64,000 nucleotides of DNA from JABDGZ01 sp964483785 (GTDB taxonomy: Bacteria > Omnitrophota > Gorgyraeia > Zapsychrales > Fredricksoniimonadaceae): the NCBI GenBank assembly GCA_964483785.1, contig CAZACW010000006.1, positions 1-64,000 of the forward strand, given 5' to 3'. Both the position numbers and the translations under genes were made by a program. Shown here piece after piece: positions 32,453 through 40,819 of this stretch. The notes beneath the pieces are model-generated. The model did no database searches. It saw only the letters and a program-made list of their open reading frames with translations, and was not told the origin of the DNA. How positions within the stretch are numbered: position 1 is the stretch's first letter; each line of letters starts with the position of its first letter.

Positions 32453-33321
32453 CGAGGCCTGCCTATCATCTGTGCGCCCGCGATTATACGTTGAGCTTAA
32501 GGTCCGCGACACGGATCATGGGCATCATCAATTGCACGCCGGATTCCTTTAGCAATGACGGATTGCTTGCAGGCCACAAAACCCTTGCCCTTCCTGCCGC
32601 GGCCTTGAGATTGGCGCGGCAGATGGTCAAGGACGGCGCCGACATTTTGGATGTCGGCGGAGAATCCACCCGTCCCGGCGCCTTCCGCGTCGCGCTTGCC
32701 GAGGAGCTGGCCAGGGTCGTGCCTGTGATTGCCTTGCTCGCCCGATCTTTGAAGGTGCCCGTTTCCGTGGACACCTCCAAAATGGAGGTGGCCCGCGCCG
32801 CGCTGGAAGCGGGTGCGGCCATGGTCAACAATGTGCGGGCCTGCTCCATGGGCCCGGCATTCATGAAATTGGTGCGCGATGAAAAAGCGGCCCTGGTCCT
32901 CATGCATATGCGGGGCACGCCCGCCTCCATGTCCGCCCATGCCAGGTATCGGCATGTGGTCCGTGAAGTCATCGAGGAATTGAAAATATCCGTTGAAAAA
33001 TGTTTGGAAATGGGTATAAAGAAAGACAGGATCATGGTTGACCCGGGGATCGGCTTTGCCAAGACCCCGGAGCAAAATCTCTGCCTGATCAATCATTTGG
33101 ATCAACTGCAGGTGCTGGGCTGTCCCGTGCTTTTGGGCACGTCCCGCAAATCGTTTTTGGGAAAGGTCCTGCGCCGCGAGGCGGGGGACCGTTTGATGGG
33201 AACAGCCGCGACGGTGGCCGCGGGCATTCTGCGCGGGGCCCATATGGTCCGCGTCCATGATGTCAAGGCCATCCAAGAGACCGTGAGTGTTACCGATGCC
33301 ATCCTTCATGCAACAGCCTGA
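32449..33321 (+). CDS. folP: Dihydropteroate synthase
   Basis: FolP joins p-aminobenzoate to hydroxymethyl-dihydropterin diphosphate in folate synthesis and is the sulfonamide target. The 290-residue TIM-barrel protein has RIMGIINCTPDSFS, GADILDVGGESTRPGA, VPVSVDTSK, LVLMHMRGTP, VDPGIGFAKTPEQN, GTSRKSFLG and the C-terminal VRVHDVKA. All pterin and phosphate contacts in these blocks are present. It overlaps ftsH by ATGA and the diadenylate cyclase by 14 bases. Confidence 0.95.
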   Translation: MTRPAYHLCARDYTLSLRSATRIMGIINCTPDSFSNDGLLAGHKTLALPAAALRLARQMVKDGADILDVGGESTRPGAFRVALAEELARVVPVIALLARSLKVPVSVDTSKMEVARAALEAGAAMVNNVRACSMGPAFMKLVRDEKAALVLMHMRGTPASMSAHARYRHVVREVIEELKISVEKCLEMGIKKDRIMVDPGIGFAKTPEQNLCLINHLDQLQVLGCPVLLGTSRKSFLGKVLRREAGDRLMGTAATVAAGILRGAHMVRVHDVKAIQETVSVTDAILHATA

Positions 33322-34096
33322 CATCATCATTTTCAGCCTCAAGGCCCTGGTGGAAATGGCCATTTTATGGGTGGTCTATTACCGGATCCTGTTGTTTTTC
33401 GAGGGCACCCGCGCCTTCCAGGTCTTAAGAGGCATCACCTACTTGATCATCGCCCTGGTCGTGTCCCAGGTCCTGGGCTTTGAGGTGCTCAACTGGCTTT
33501 TGCGCAATTTCTTTTCCATCTGGATCATTGTCATCGTCGTCATTTTCCAGCACGAACTGCGCTCCGGCCTGGCCAGGCTGGGGCAGCAGCATTTGTTCAC
33601 GATCTCCCTGGGCGCCTCGGAAATCAAGGCCCTGGCCGACGAGATCTTCGACACCGTTTCCCGCCTTTCCCAACGCAAGACCGGCTGCCTTATTGCCATC
33701 GAGCGCGAGATGAAGCTTGACATGTACGTTGAAAGCGGCATCGTCATCGATGCCAAGGTCTCCTCGGCGCTTTTGCAGAGCATCTTCATGCCCACGACCC
33801 CTTTGCACGACGGAGGGGTGGTGATCCGGGGCGAGCGCATCGCGGCCTCGTCCTGCCTGTTTCCCTTGTCCGACAATCCCAGCGTGGCCAAGACCGTGGG
33901 CACGCGGCACAGGGCGGCCTTAGGATTGAGCGAGCACACGGACGCTTTGATCATCCTGGTTTCCGAAGAAACAGGGGAGACCAGCCTGGCCTTCGAGGGG
34001 CGGTTTATCCAGGTGCACAGCGAGGAGCATTTCATGAAGCTGATCAACGATATCCTGGTGCCGGCCAAACGGAAGAAACATGAAAAACTGGCTTAA
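33308..34096 (+). CDS. cdaA: Diadenylate cyclase CdaA
   Basis: CdaA makes cyclic di-AMP, which controls potassium and turgor homeostasis. From ATG 33308 the 262-residue protein has three membrane helices (about 6-28, 38-57, 63-81) and a DisA_N catalytic domain (about 95-250) with LHDGG (DGG 168-170) and GTRHR (RHR 200-202). GTG 33287 and ATG 33296 are alternative starts deeper inside folP. The next small gene overlaps its last 17 bases. In Firmicutes the order is cdaA-cdaR-glmM. Confidence 0.93.
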   Translation: MQQPDIIIFSLKALVEMAILWVVYYRILLFFEGTRAFQVLRGITYLIIALVVSQVLGFEVLNWLLRNFFSIWIIVIVVIFQHELRSGLARLGQQHLFTISLGASEIKALADEIFDTVSRLSQRKTGCLIAIEREMKLDMYVESGIVIDAKVSSALLQSIFMPTTPLHDGGVVIRGERIAASSCLFPLSDNPSVAKTVGTRHRAALGLSEHTDALIILVSEETGETSLAFEGRFIQVHSEEHFMKLINDILVPAKRKKHEKLA

Positions 34097-34175
34097 TTCC
34101 AATCTTACGCTGAAACTCGTGGCCCTGGCCCTGGCGGTCATCACCTGGCTGTACGTCAAGAGAATGCATGGTTAA
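34080..34175 (+). CDS. 31-residue CdaR/YbbR-like membrane peptide
   Basis: An open frame of 31 codons starts at ATG 34080 inside the end of cdaA and stops at TAA 34173-34175 inside the start of pdxJ. It encodes MKNWLNSNLTLKLVALAL then AVITWLYVKRMHG. This is the typical N terminus of YbbR/CdaR proteins (basic residues, NxxLKLxALxLAxxxWLYV membrane helix), but all YbbR domains are missing. CdaR normally binds and regulates CdaA through that region. Position, overlap at both ends and similarity argue for a real, minimal partner of CdaA; a decayed cdaR is the alternative. Confidence 0.6.
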   Translation: MKNWLNSNLTLKLVALALAVITWLYVKRMHG

Positions 34176-34881
34176 ATTAGGTGTCAATATCGATCATATT
34201 GCCACTGTACGCCAGGCCCGGGGAGAATCTGACCCTGATCCGGTCCTGGCAGCCCGTCTCTGTGAGCAGGCCGGCTGTGACAGCATCGTGGCCCATCTGC
34301 GCGAAGACAGGCGCCATATCCAGGACCGCGACATCGTCCTCCTGCGCAAGGCCGTGCGTACGCGCTTCAATTTGGAAATGTCCCTTGAGGCCGGCATTGT
34401 GCGCATGGCCCTGGCGGTCAAGCCTGACCAGGCGACCCTGGTGCCGGAACGCCGCCAGGAACTCACCACCGAGGGCGGCCTGGATGTGGTGCGCCATCGC
34501 TCCAGGATCAGGAAGGTCAGCCGCGCCTTGACAGCCAAGGGCATTGAGGTCAGCCTCTTCATTGCGCCGGACAAGCGGCAGATCGACGCGACAGCTGCGC
34601 TTGGCATCAAAACCATTGAATTGCACACCGGCGCCTATTCAAAAGCCTTTGCCGGCCGTATGGCCGTGGAGGAATTTGCCCAGCTTAAGGCCATGACCTG
34701 TTATGCCCGCCAATTGGGCCTCACGGTCAATGCCGGGCACGGGCTGAATTATGAAAATACCTATCCCGTGTCACGGATCAAGGGCATGCATGAATTGAAC
34801 ATCGGCCATGCCATCATCAGCAGGGCAGTTTTGACCGGCCTGAAACAAGCGGTTAAGGATATGCTCGCCATCGTCCGTTGA
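34168..34881 (+). CDS. pdxJ: Pyridoxine 5'-phosphate synthase
   Basis: PdxJ condenses 1-deoxyxylulose 5-phosphate with 3-amino-1-hydroxyacetone phosphate, the product of the PdxA step, to form pyridoxine 5'-phosphate. The 237-residue TIM barrel starts VKLGVNIDHIATVRQARG and contains AGCDSIVAHLREDRRHIQDRD, FNLEMS, VPERRQELTTEGGLDV, IELHTGAYS, VNAGHGLNYENT and ELNIGHAIISRA. All phosphate-binding and catalytic blocks are present. It overlaps the micro-CdaR by 8 bases. Confidence 0.96.
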   Translation: MVKLGVNIDHIATVRQARGESDPDPVLAARLCEQAGCDSIVAHLREDRRHIQDRDIVLLRKAVRTRFNLEMSLEAGIVRMALAVKPDQATLVPERRQELTTEGGLDVVRHRSRIRKVSRALTAKGIEVSLFIAPDKRQIDATAALGIKTIELHTGAYSKAFAGRMAVEEFAQLKAMTCYARQLGLTVNAGHGLNYENTYPVSRIKGMHELNIGHAIISRAVLTGLKQAVKDMLAIVR

Positions 34882-34893
34882 GATTGCCAAGGT

Positions 34894-37293
34894 ATGCATA
34901 CAAAAGTCCCTGTCAGGATCTTGGCCGGTTTATTCTTAAGCACCTTATGCACCCTCATTTTTGAACTTTTGATTTCCAGGGTGATGAGCGTGGTGGCCTG
35001 GTACCATTTTGCTTTCATGGCGGTTTGCCTGGCCCTTTTTGGGATGACCGTCGGTGCCGTGCTCGTTCATCGTTTCAAAGACATCCTGCTCGTACATTTT
35101 TCTCAGGTATTGTATCTTTGTTCCTTGTTGTTTTCCTACGCGCTGTTTATCAATTTATTGATCGTCTGTTTTTTGCCCGCCTTCACCAATGAGTCCGCGG
35201 GGGATTGGCGGCTCATCTATCATCCCTTGAATATCATCTTGATTTTTATTTCGATCGCGCTTCCCCTGATCGGATCAGGGGTGATCGTGGCCTTGATCTT
35301 CAGCCGGTATGCACAGCAGGCCAACATCATTTATTTTTATGATTTGATCGGAGCTTCCCTGGGATGCCTCTCATTTATTCCTCTGATCAATCAGCTGGGG
35401 GTCGTGCATGCCTATTTTGTGCTGGTCCTGATGGGACTGCTGGCAGCTTATCTGTTTCAAACGCAAGCCACGCGTTTTCAATTCCGTTCTCTTTTGATGC
35501 TGGCGGTCCTGTATTCCGTTTTTATGGCCGTCGGCATCAATGGCCATGTGCTGGAGCTTCATTGGGCCAAGGGCAAGCCTGATACAAAAGCGTTCTTTAA
35601 AAAATGGAATTCCTTTTCCTATATCAGGCTCGTGAATCGGGGCTATGATCAAAGCCCGGACGGGTGGGGATTTGCGCCCGCCAAGCGGGAGGAGATTAGA
35701 AAGACCAAGATCGGGCAAGTTTACCTGGACATCGATGCCATGGCCGGAACGGTGCTGACTAAGTTTAAAGACAGGGATGTGGGGAAATTGGGTTTTCTCA
35801 AATATGATATCACGGCGCTTCCTTATTATCTGGTCCATGATGGGCAGGTGTTGATCATTGGTATCGGCGGGGGAAGGGACATTCTCACCGGCCTCGTGTT
35901 TCATGAAAAATCGATCACTGGGGTCGAGGTCAATCAAACGATCCTGGATGTGCATCGGCATTTGCTGAATGATTACAGCGGTGATTTAAGCCGTTACCCG
36001 GGGGTCACATTCGTCAATAATGAGGCCAGAAGCTATATCAATGCCTCCGGCAGGGCCTTTGATTTGATACAGCTCTCCCTCATCGATACCTTTGCCGCCA
36101 CCCAGGCCGGCGCTTACGCGCTGACGGAAAATAATCTTTACACCGTCGAAGCCTTTAAGACCTATGTCAGGCATTTGACCGGGCAGGGCATGCTTAGCGT
36201 TTCATACTGGATGCATCCTGGAAGTCCGGAAGCCATGTTAAAATTGACCGGGGCCGCTTCCTTAGCGCTTCAGGATTTGGGATTTCACAATCCCCTGGAT
36301 CATATGGTCATTGTCCTTAAGGACGGTAAGCAGGACGGCCGGGGCGTGGCCAATTTACTGCTTAAACGCGCCCCGTTTACGGAAGCTGACATCCAATGGG
36401 TCGAGCGTTATTGCCGGGACATGGGTTTTCATTTGATCTTGTCCCCGCATTTTGTCATGGATGAATCTTTTGCAAGCATGTCCGATACGGCCTCGCTTAA
36501 GGGGTATGTCCAAAGGTATCCCTTGAACATTGCGCCGGCGACAGATGACCGTCCATTTTTCTTTTTGCTGACAAGGCTCAATGTTTTAAAATATTGGCAG
36601 CAGGGAAAATGGTTTGACTTCACGCCGGAGTACATATTGTTTTCCTTGTTGGATTTGATGCTGGTTTTAAGCATCGTATGTTTGGCCATACCTTTGCGGC
36701 AAAACATGGGCAGGCCCAGAGAGGGCCTTTCATGGGCGGTGTTTACGGTTTATTTTACAGCCATTGGTTTTGGTTTTATGTTCATAGAGTTGTCCCAATT
36801 GACGAGGCTTTCCACCTTTTTGGGGCATCCCATTTACAGCCTGTCCATTGTTTTGTTTTCCTTTTTGTTGAGCGGAGGATTGGGAAGCCATATGTTGGGG
36901 TCCAAGGATTCGAAAATTTTTGTGTTCATGTATTTGACTTTGTTTTTGCTGGTTTGTTTGTTCCTGGCAGCCACGATCAGGCCGGCGCTTGAAAAATATT
37001 CCAGCTTGGGTCTGCCTTGGAGAATGGCCATGGCTGTCAGTTTGGTTTTTCCGCTGGGATTTTTTATGGGATCGTTCTTGCCGCAAGGCATGCGTTTGTT
37101 GGGGCAAAGGCAGGGGGCCGTGGCCCTGTTTTGGGGAATCAACGGCGCCTCGTCCGTGTTGGGATCAATATTGGCCATGATAGTCCAGATCAGCTTTGGG
37201 ATCAACGCGGCTTTTATCGGCGGCGTGGTCCTTTATGCCGTGGCCACTGTGTGTTTAATGGAGTTAAAATTCGGACGGTTTGCAAGGGTTTAA
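34894..37293 (+). CDS. Membrane-embedded spermidine-synthase-like protein
   Basis: The 799-residue protein has about seven membrane helices at the N terminus (1-215), a soluble Rossmann-fold domain (about 300-470) like spermidine synthase (QVLIIGIGGGRDILTGLVF, ITGVEVNQTIL, VTFVNNEARSYI, FDLIQLSLIDTFAATQAGAYALTENN), and about seven further helices (570-795) ending in a GxNGASSVLGSILA segment. The first motif keeps the GGG-D pattern of the decarboxy-SAM/SAM site. Homologues with this plan occur in several bacterial groups; the substrate is not established. It starts 12 bases after pdxJ and ends 3 bases before acpS. Confidence 0.78.
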   Translation: MHTKVPVRILAGLFLSTLCTLIFELLISRVMSVVAWYHFAFMAVCLALFGMTVGAVLVHRFKDILLVHFSQVLYLCSLLFSYALFINLLIVCFLPAFTNESAGDWRLIYHPLNIILIFISIALPLIGSGVIVALIFSRYAQQANIIYFYDLIGASLGCLSFIPLINQLGVVHAYFVLVLMGLLAAYLFQTQATRFQFRSLLMLAVLYSVFMAVGINGHVLELHWAKGKPDTKAFFKKWNSFSYIRLVNRGYDQSPDGWGFAPAKREEIRKTKIGQVYLDIDAMAGTVLTKFKDRDVGKLGFLKYDITALPYYLVHDGQVLIIGIGGGRDILTGLVFHEKSITGVEVNQTILDVHRHLLNDYSGDLSRYPGVTFVNNEARSYINASGRAFDLIQLSLIDTFAATQAGAYALTENNLYTVEAFKTYVRHLTGQGMLSVSYWMHPGSPEAMLKLTGAASLALQDLGFHNPLDHMVIVLKDGKQDGRGVANLLLKRAPFTEADIQWVERYCRDMGFHLILSPHFVMDESFASMSDTASLKGYVQRYPLNIAPATDDRPFFFLLTRLNVLKYWQQGKWFDFTPEYILFSLLDLMLVLSIVCLAIPLRQNMGRPREGLSWAVFTVYFTAIGFGFMFIELSQLTRLSTFLGHPIYSLSIVLFSFLLSGGLGSHMLGSKDSKIFVFMYLTLFLLVCLFLAATIRPALEKYSSLGLPWRMAMAVSLVFPLGFFMGSFLPQGMRLLGQRQGAVALFWGINGASSVLGSILAMIVQISFGINAAFIGGVVLYAVATVCLMELKFGRFARV

Positions 37294-37296
37294 ATC

Positions 37297-37644
37297 ATGA
37301 TCATAGGCACGGGTGTTGATATCATCGAGGTTGATCGGATCCAAAAAGCCGTGGAGCGCTGGGGCGATGATTTTCTCAAACATATCCTGACCCCGGCTGA
37401 AATCAAGCAGGCCAAAAATTTTAAAAACCCTTATCAGCATTATGCCGGACGCTTTGCGGCCAAGGAAGCCATTTTCAAGGCCGCCGGCATCCCTCATTTG
37501 TCCTGGCAGCATGTGAGCATCAGCAATGACCAAAGCGGCAAGCCGGTCTGCCATTTCCAGGACCTTGAATTCAAACACCGCCTGCTGATTTCCATTTCCC
37601 ATACAAAATATTATGCCGTTGCCTGTGCCATTGTTGAAGATTGA
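37297..37644 (+). CDS. acpS: Holo-[acyl-carrier-protein] synthase
   Basis: AcpS transfers 4'-phosphopantetheine from CoA to acyl carrier protein. The 115-residue protein has the AcpS motifs IIGTGVDIIEVDRI (metal-binding Asp) and YAGRFAAKEAIFKA (Glu of AAKEA), and the C-terminal LLISISHTKYYAVACAIVE strand. Length is typical. It overlaps nnrD by 32 bases; acpS-nnrD adjacency is common in bacteria. Confidence 0.94.
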   Translation: MIIGTGVDIIEVDRIQKAVERWGDDFLKHILTPAEIKQAKNFKNPYQHYAGRFAAKEAIFKAAGIPHLSWQHVSISNDQSGKPVCHFQDLEFKHRLLISISHTKYYAVACAIVED

Positions 37645-38479
37645 CCGCCGTTTTTCCAAAAAGGATTTCGGCCATGTGCTCGTCGTTGCTGGTTCCGCGC
37701 CGATGCTGGGGGCCGCGGCCTTGACATCCCTGGCCGCCATGCGCAGCGGGGCCGGCTTAGTCACAGCAGCTGTTCCTGAAAGCCTGAATCTGGCCTTGCA
37801 AAAAAAAGTTTCGAATGCCGTAATGACCATGCCCCTGGCCCAAGATAAAACAGGCGCGTTTTCCTTGAAAGCCTTTGCTCAAATTAAAAAAGGATGGGAG
37901 AAATTTGATGCCTTGAGTATCGGCCCCGGCATCGGCCGCAGTCCAGGGACCTGTCAGATGGTCCGCCAAATCATCAAGCACTGCCCCCGGCCCATGGTCA
38001 TTGATGCGGATGCCTTGTTTGCCTTGGCAGGGCACACCGATATCCTGCTTAAAGCCAAGGGAGACCGGGTCCTGACACCGCACACCGGTGAAATGGCCCG
38101 CCTCACCGGACTCTCGACTTTAGCCATCGAGTCCGCGCGGACAAAGACAGCCGGGGATTTCAGCCGCCGTTTTCGCTGTGTCCTGTTGCTTAAAGGCCCG
38201 CGCACCGTGGTGGCTTCGCCCCTTGGCAAGGTCTATATCAACCGCACAGGACATGTAGGCCTGGCCACGGCCGGAAGCGGGGATGTTTTGACAGGGATGA
38301 TCGCGGCCCTGCTGGGGCAGGGGAACAAGGCCTTTGATTCCGCCTGCTGGGGCGCCTATCTGCACGGCAAGGCAGGGGGCAGGGCGGCCCCATCCAGGGC
38401 CCCCCGAGGCCTGATCGCATCCGATATTATTGACCATATCCCCTCGGTATTGAAAAATTTCATGGTTTTTCGTGGCTGA
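37613..38479 (+). CDS. nnrD: ADP-dependent NAD(P)H-hydrate dehydratase
   Basis: NnrD repairs hydrated NAD(P)H using ADP. The 288-residue ribokinase-like protein has FGHVLVVAGSAPMLGAAAL, ALSIGPGIGRS, LTPHTGEMARLTG, VLLLKGPRTVVA and ATAGSGDVLTGMIAALL with the catalytic Asp of GSGD. The NnrE epimerase half that is fused in E. coli YjeF is absent. ATG 37613 gives a natural N terminus (LLKIDRRFSKKDFGHV) but lies inside acpS; later GTG/TTG codons near 37625-37634 are possible. Confidence 0.92.
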   Translation: MPLPVPLLKIDRRFSKKDFGHVLVVAGSAPMLGAAALTSLAAMRSGAGLVTAAVPESLNLALQKKVSNAVMTMPLAQDKTGAFSLKAFAQIKKGWEKFDALSIGPGIGRSPGTCQMVRQIIKHCPRPMVIDADALFALAGHTDILLKAKGDRVLTPHTGEMARLTGLSTLAIESARTKTAGDFSRRFRCVLLLKGPRTVVASPLGKVYINRTGHVGLATAGSGDVLTGMIAALLGQGNKAFDSACWGAYLHGKAGGRAAPSRAPRGLIASDIIDHIPSVLKNFMVFRG

Positions 38480-38507
38480 AGCTTTTTGATTGATGTAAAC
38501 TAAAATC

Positions 38508-39917
38508 ATGTTTTTTGTCCACCGCGAGACCCAAGCCAAAATCTTCTGTATTTTTGGTTTTTTCCTCTGGTTTGGGCTCCTCACCTATAAATATTTTAAT
38601 TTGAGTTATTTTGACTGGGATTTGGCCTTTTTTTCCCAGGCCATGTGGGGGATAAGCCACGGAACTTTATATGTTTCCCTTTTTGACAAGAATTTTTTGT
38701 CCAATCACGCCAATTTGATCGCCTATGTGCTTCTGCCTTTCTATAAACTTTACCCTCATGCTTTAACGCTTCTTTTTTTCAAATTAGTTTCCTTCTTTAT
38801 CTCAGCCTACCTGCTTTATCTGGTGGCCAAGGACAAATTAGGGGAGAGGGTGGCCTTACTCATCCTGATATTTTATCTGATTTATCCGGCCAATATTTTC
38901 GGGTTGATCTATGAATTTGATTTCGAGAACATGGCCCTCATGTTTATCATGATGATGTATTATTTTTTTATGCACGACCGATGGCTGGGTTTTTTCATCA
39001 GCGCGCTGTTTTTGACGGTCGTCAAAGAAAACATGCCGCTGGTCGTGATTTTTTTCGGCCTTTATGGCTTAATGATAAAATCGGACAAAATCCGCTGGGG
39101 GCTCATCCCTATGCTCGCGGGGGCCTTGTCCTTTTATGCCCTGGCCTTTGTGTTTGTCCCCAAGATGGCCAATCTGTCCATAGGCCATCACCCCTACATG
39201 GCGCACTATTCCCAGCTGATGACAGATCCCGGGAAAACGCTGGCCTCGCTTTGGACCAATGACAACGAGAAGTGGCTCATCAATATTATGGGTCCGTTGA
39301 TGTTTTTGCCGTTGACCGGTCCCAGGGTCTTGTTTTTGGCGGCGCCGATCATCGGCCAACACCTTTTGTCCGGGGTCCCGGAAGAACATTCGATCCGGTT
39401 CGCCTATGCCCTGACGCTGGCCCCATTTTTATTTTTGGCCTTGATCGATGGGTTGGCCTTTATCAAAACCAATTCTTCATCTTTGACCTATTATTTGATC
39501 CTGTTTCTCACGGTGATTGCCGGCGCGGATTATTTGATGCTGAACATGTATTACATCAAGAAGCAGTATGTTAATGTCCGCTTGGTTGAAAACGCGCCTT
39601 ACCGATGGAAACTGCTGAGGATGGTGCCGCCCCAGGACCCGGTGGTGGCCACGTTCAGTTTTTTGCCGGAACTTTCCCAAAGGGCCCAGCTGTATTCTTT
39701 TCACAAGCTCTATGATGAGGATTATCAAAATAAGGACAGGAATTTTCAATTGCCCGCGCAGGTACGCTGGGCCCTGGTTGATTATGAAGATTCCTGGTTG
39801 ATGGTGAGGGTCAAAAATGATTATGATTTTACGGTGCGGCATTTAAGAGCGTTTTTAAATGCGGGATGGGTCGAGCGCCGGCGTTTCGGTGATGTGGCCC
39901 TATATGCCAGAAAGTGA
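38508..39917 (+). CDS. DUF2079 polytopic membrane protein
   Basis: The 469-residue protein has about ten membrane helices and the DUF2079 N-terminal pattern YFDWDLAFFSQAMWGISHGTLYVSLF, then LSNHANLIAYVLLPFYKLYPHALTL. In this GT-C-like family the FDxDLxxF acidic site and the conserved His in the second loop resemble a glycosyltransferase active centre, but no activity is established. DFENMALMF and KENMPLVV are other conserved spots. It begins the polysaccharide block and overlaps the next frame as GTGA at 39914-39917. Confidence 0.78.
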   Translation: MFFVHRETQAKIFCIFGFFLWFGLLTYKYFNLSYFDWDLAFFSQAMWGISHGTLYVSLFDKNFLSNHANLIAYVLLPFYKLYPHALTLLFFKLVSFFISAYLLYLVAKDKLGERVALLILIFYLIYPANIFGLIYEFDFENMALMFIMMMYYFFMHDRWLGFFISALFLTVVKENMPLVVIFFGLYGLMIKSDKIRWGLIPMLAGALSFYALAFVFVPKMANLSIGHHPYMAHYSQLMTDPGKTLASLWTNDNEKWLINIMGPLMFLPLTGPRVLFLAAPIIGQHLLSGVPEEHSIRFAYALTLAPFLFLALIDGLAFIKTNSSSLTYYLILFLTVIAGADYLMLNMYYIKKQYVNVRLVENAPYRWKLLRMVPPQDPVVATFSFLPELSQRAQLYSFHKLYDEDYQNKDRNFQLPAQVRWALVDYEDSWLMVRVKNDYDFTVRHLRAFLNAGWVERRRFGDVALYARK

Positions 39918-39925
39918 AGGTTGCG

Positions 39926-40798
39926 ATGAAAACACTGATCAGTCTTTTGCGGGCCAGGCAATGGGTCAAGAACCTGTTTTTGGTCTTTCCCTTGATTTTT
40001 TCAGGAAAATTTACGGATGGCCTGCTGTGGATCCTGTGTTTGAAGGCCGTGGCCGCCTTTTGCCTGATCTCAAGCGGGATGTATATCATCAATGATATCC
40101 TTGATGTCAAACAAGACCGCCTTCATCCGCACAAAAACCGCAGGCCCCTGGCTTCCGGCGCCGTGTCCATGCCCTTGGCCGCGGCCGCGGCAGCCGCGGT
40201 TTTGGCCATGGGCCTGGGGCTTTCCTGGTCCATGGGCCGGGAGTTTTTTGTCCTGGCCCTTTCCTATGTGCTTTTGCATGCCTTGTATAATCTGCGCACC
40301 AAGCACCTGGTGATCGTCGACGTGCTGACCGTGGCCTTCGGGTTTCAGATCAGGATCTGGGCCGGTTCCGTGGCCGTGCATATTCTGCCCTCGCAATGGC
40401 TGCAGATGTGCGTCCTGGTTTTAGCGCTGTTTTTGGGATTCACCAAACGCCGCCATGAAATCGTCATGCTCAAAAACGAGGCCTCTGCGCACCGGGGCGT
40501 GCTGGCGCATTACACCTCCTATCTGTTGGACCAGATCATCATCATTTGCTCGACCTTGACCATTGTCTTTTACGGCCTTTACACCATTTCCGCGGAAGTG
40601 GTGCAGCGGGTCAACGGGTATGAAATGTTTTATTCGACCGCCTTCGTGATTTACGGGATCTTTAGGTATTTATACCTCGTCCACGTCAAAAAATTGGGGG
40701 GAGACCCGTCGGAAATGCTCTCGGATGTGCCGATGGTCGGCAATATCTTGGTATGGATCATTTTTTCTATGACCGTTATCTATCTTTCCCAGCATTGA
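39926..40798 (+). CDS. UbiA-family prenyltransferase, decaprenyl-phosphate phosphoribosyltransferase-like
   Basis: The 290-residue protein has about eight membrane helices. The UbiA motif 1 is IINDILDVKQDRLHPHKNRRPLASG (N56, D57, D60, D64); motif 2 lies in YNLRTKHLVIVDVLTVAFGFQIR. The opening LRARQWVKNLFLVFPLIFSG and the HPxKxxRPLASG form resemble Rv3806c-type enzymes, which transfer phosphoribose to polyprenyl phosphate in arabinan precursor synthesis, more than ubiquinone or menaquinone enzymes. ATG 39926 has GAAGG 5 bases upstream; GTG 39914 is an alternative overlapping the previous stop. Confidence 0.75.
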   Translation: MKTLISLLRARQWVKNLFLVFPLIFSGKFTDGLLWILCLKAVAAFCLISSGMYIINDILDVKQDRLHPHKNRRPLASGAVSMPLAAAAAAAVLAMGLGLSWSMGREFFVLALSYVLLHALYNLRTKHLVIVDVLTVAFGFQIRIWAGSVAVHILPSQWLQMCVLVLALFLGFTKRRHEIVMLKNEASAHRGVLAHYTSYLLDQIIIICSTLTIVFYGLYTISAEVVQRVNGYEMFYSTAFVIYGIFRYLYLVHVKKLGGDPSEMLSDVPMVGNILVWIIFSMTVIYLSQH

Positions 40799-40819
40799 CC
40801 TGAAACATAAAACATTCCC

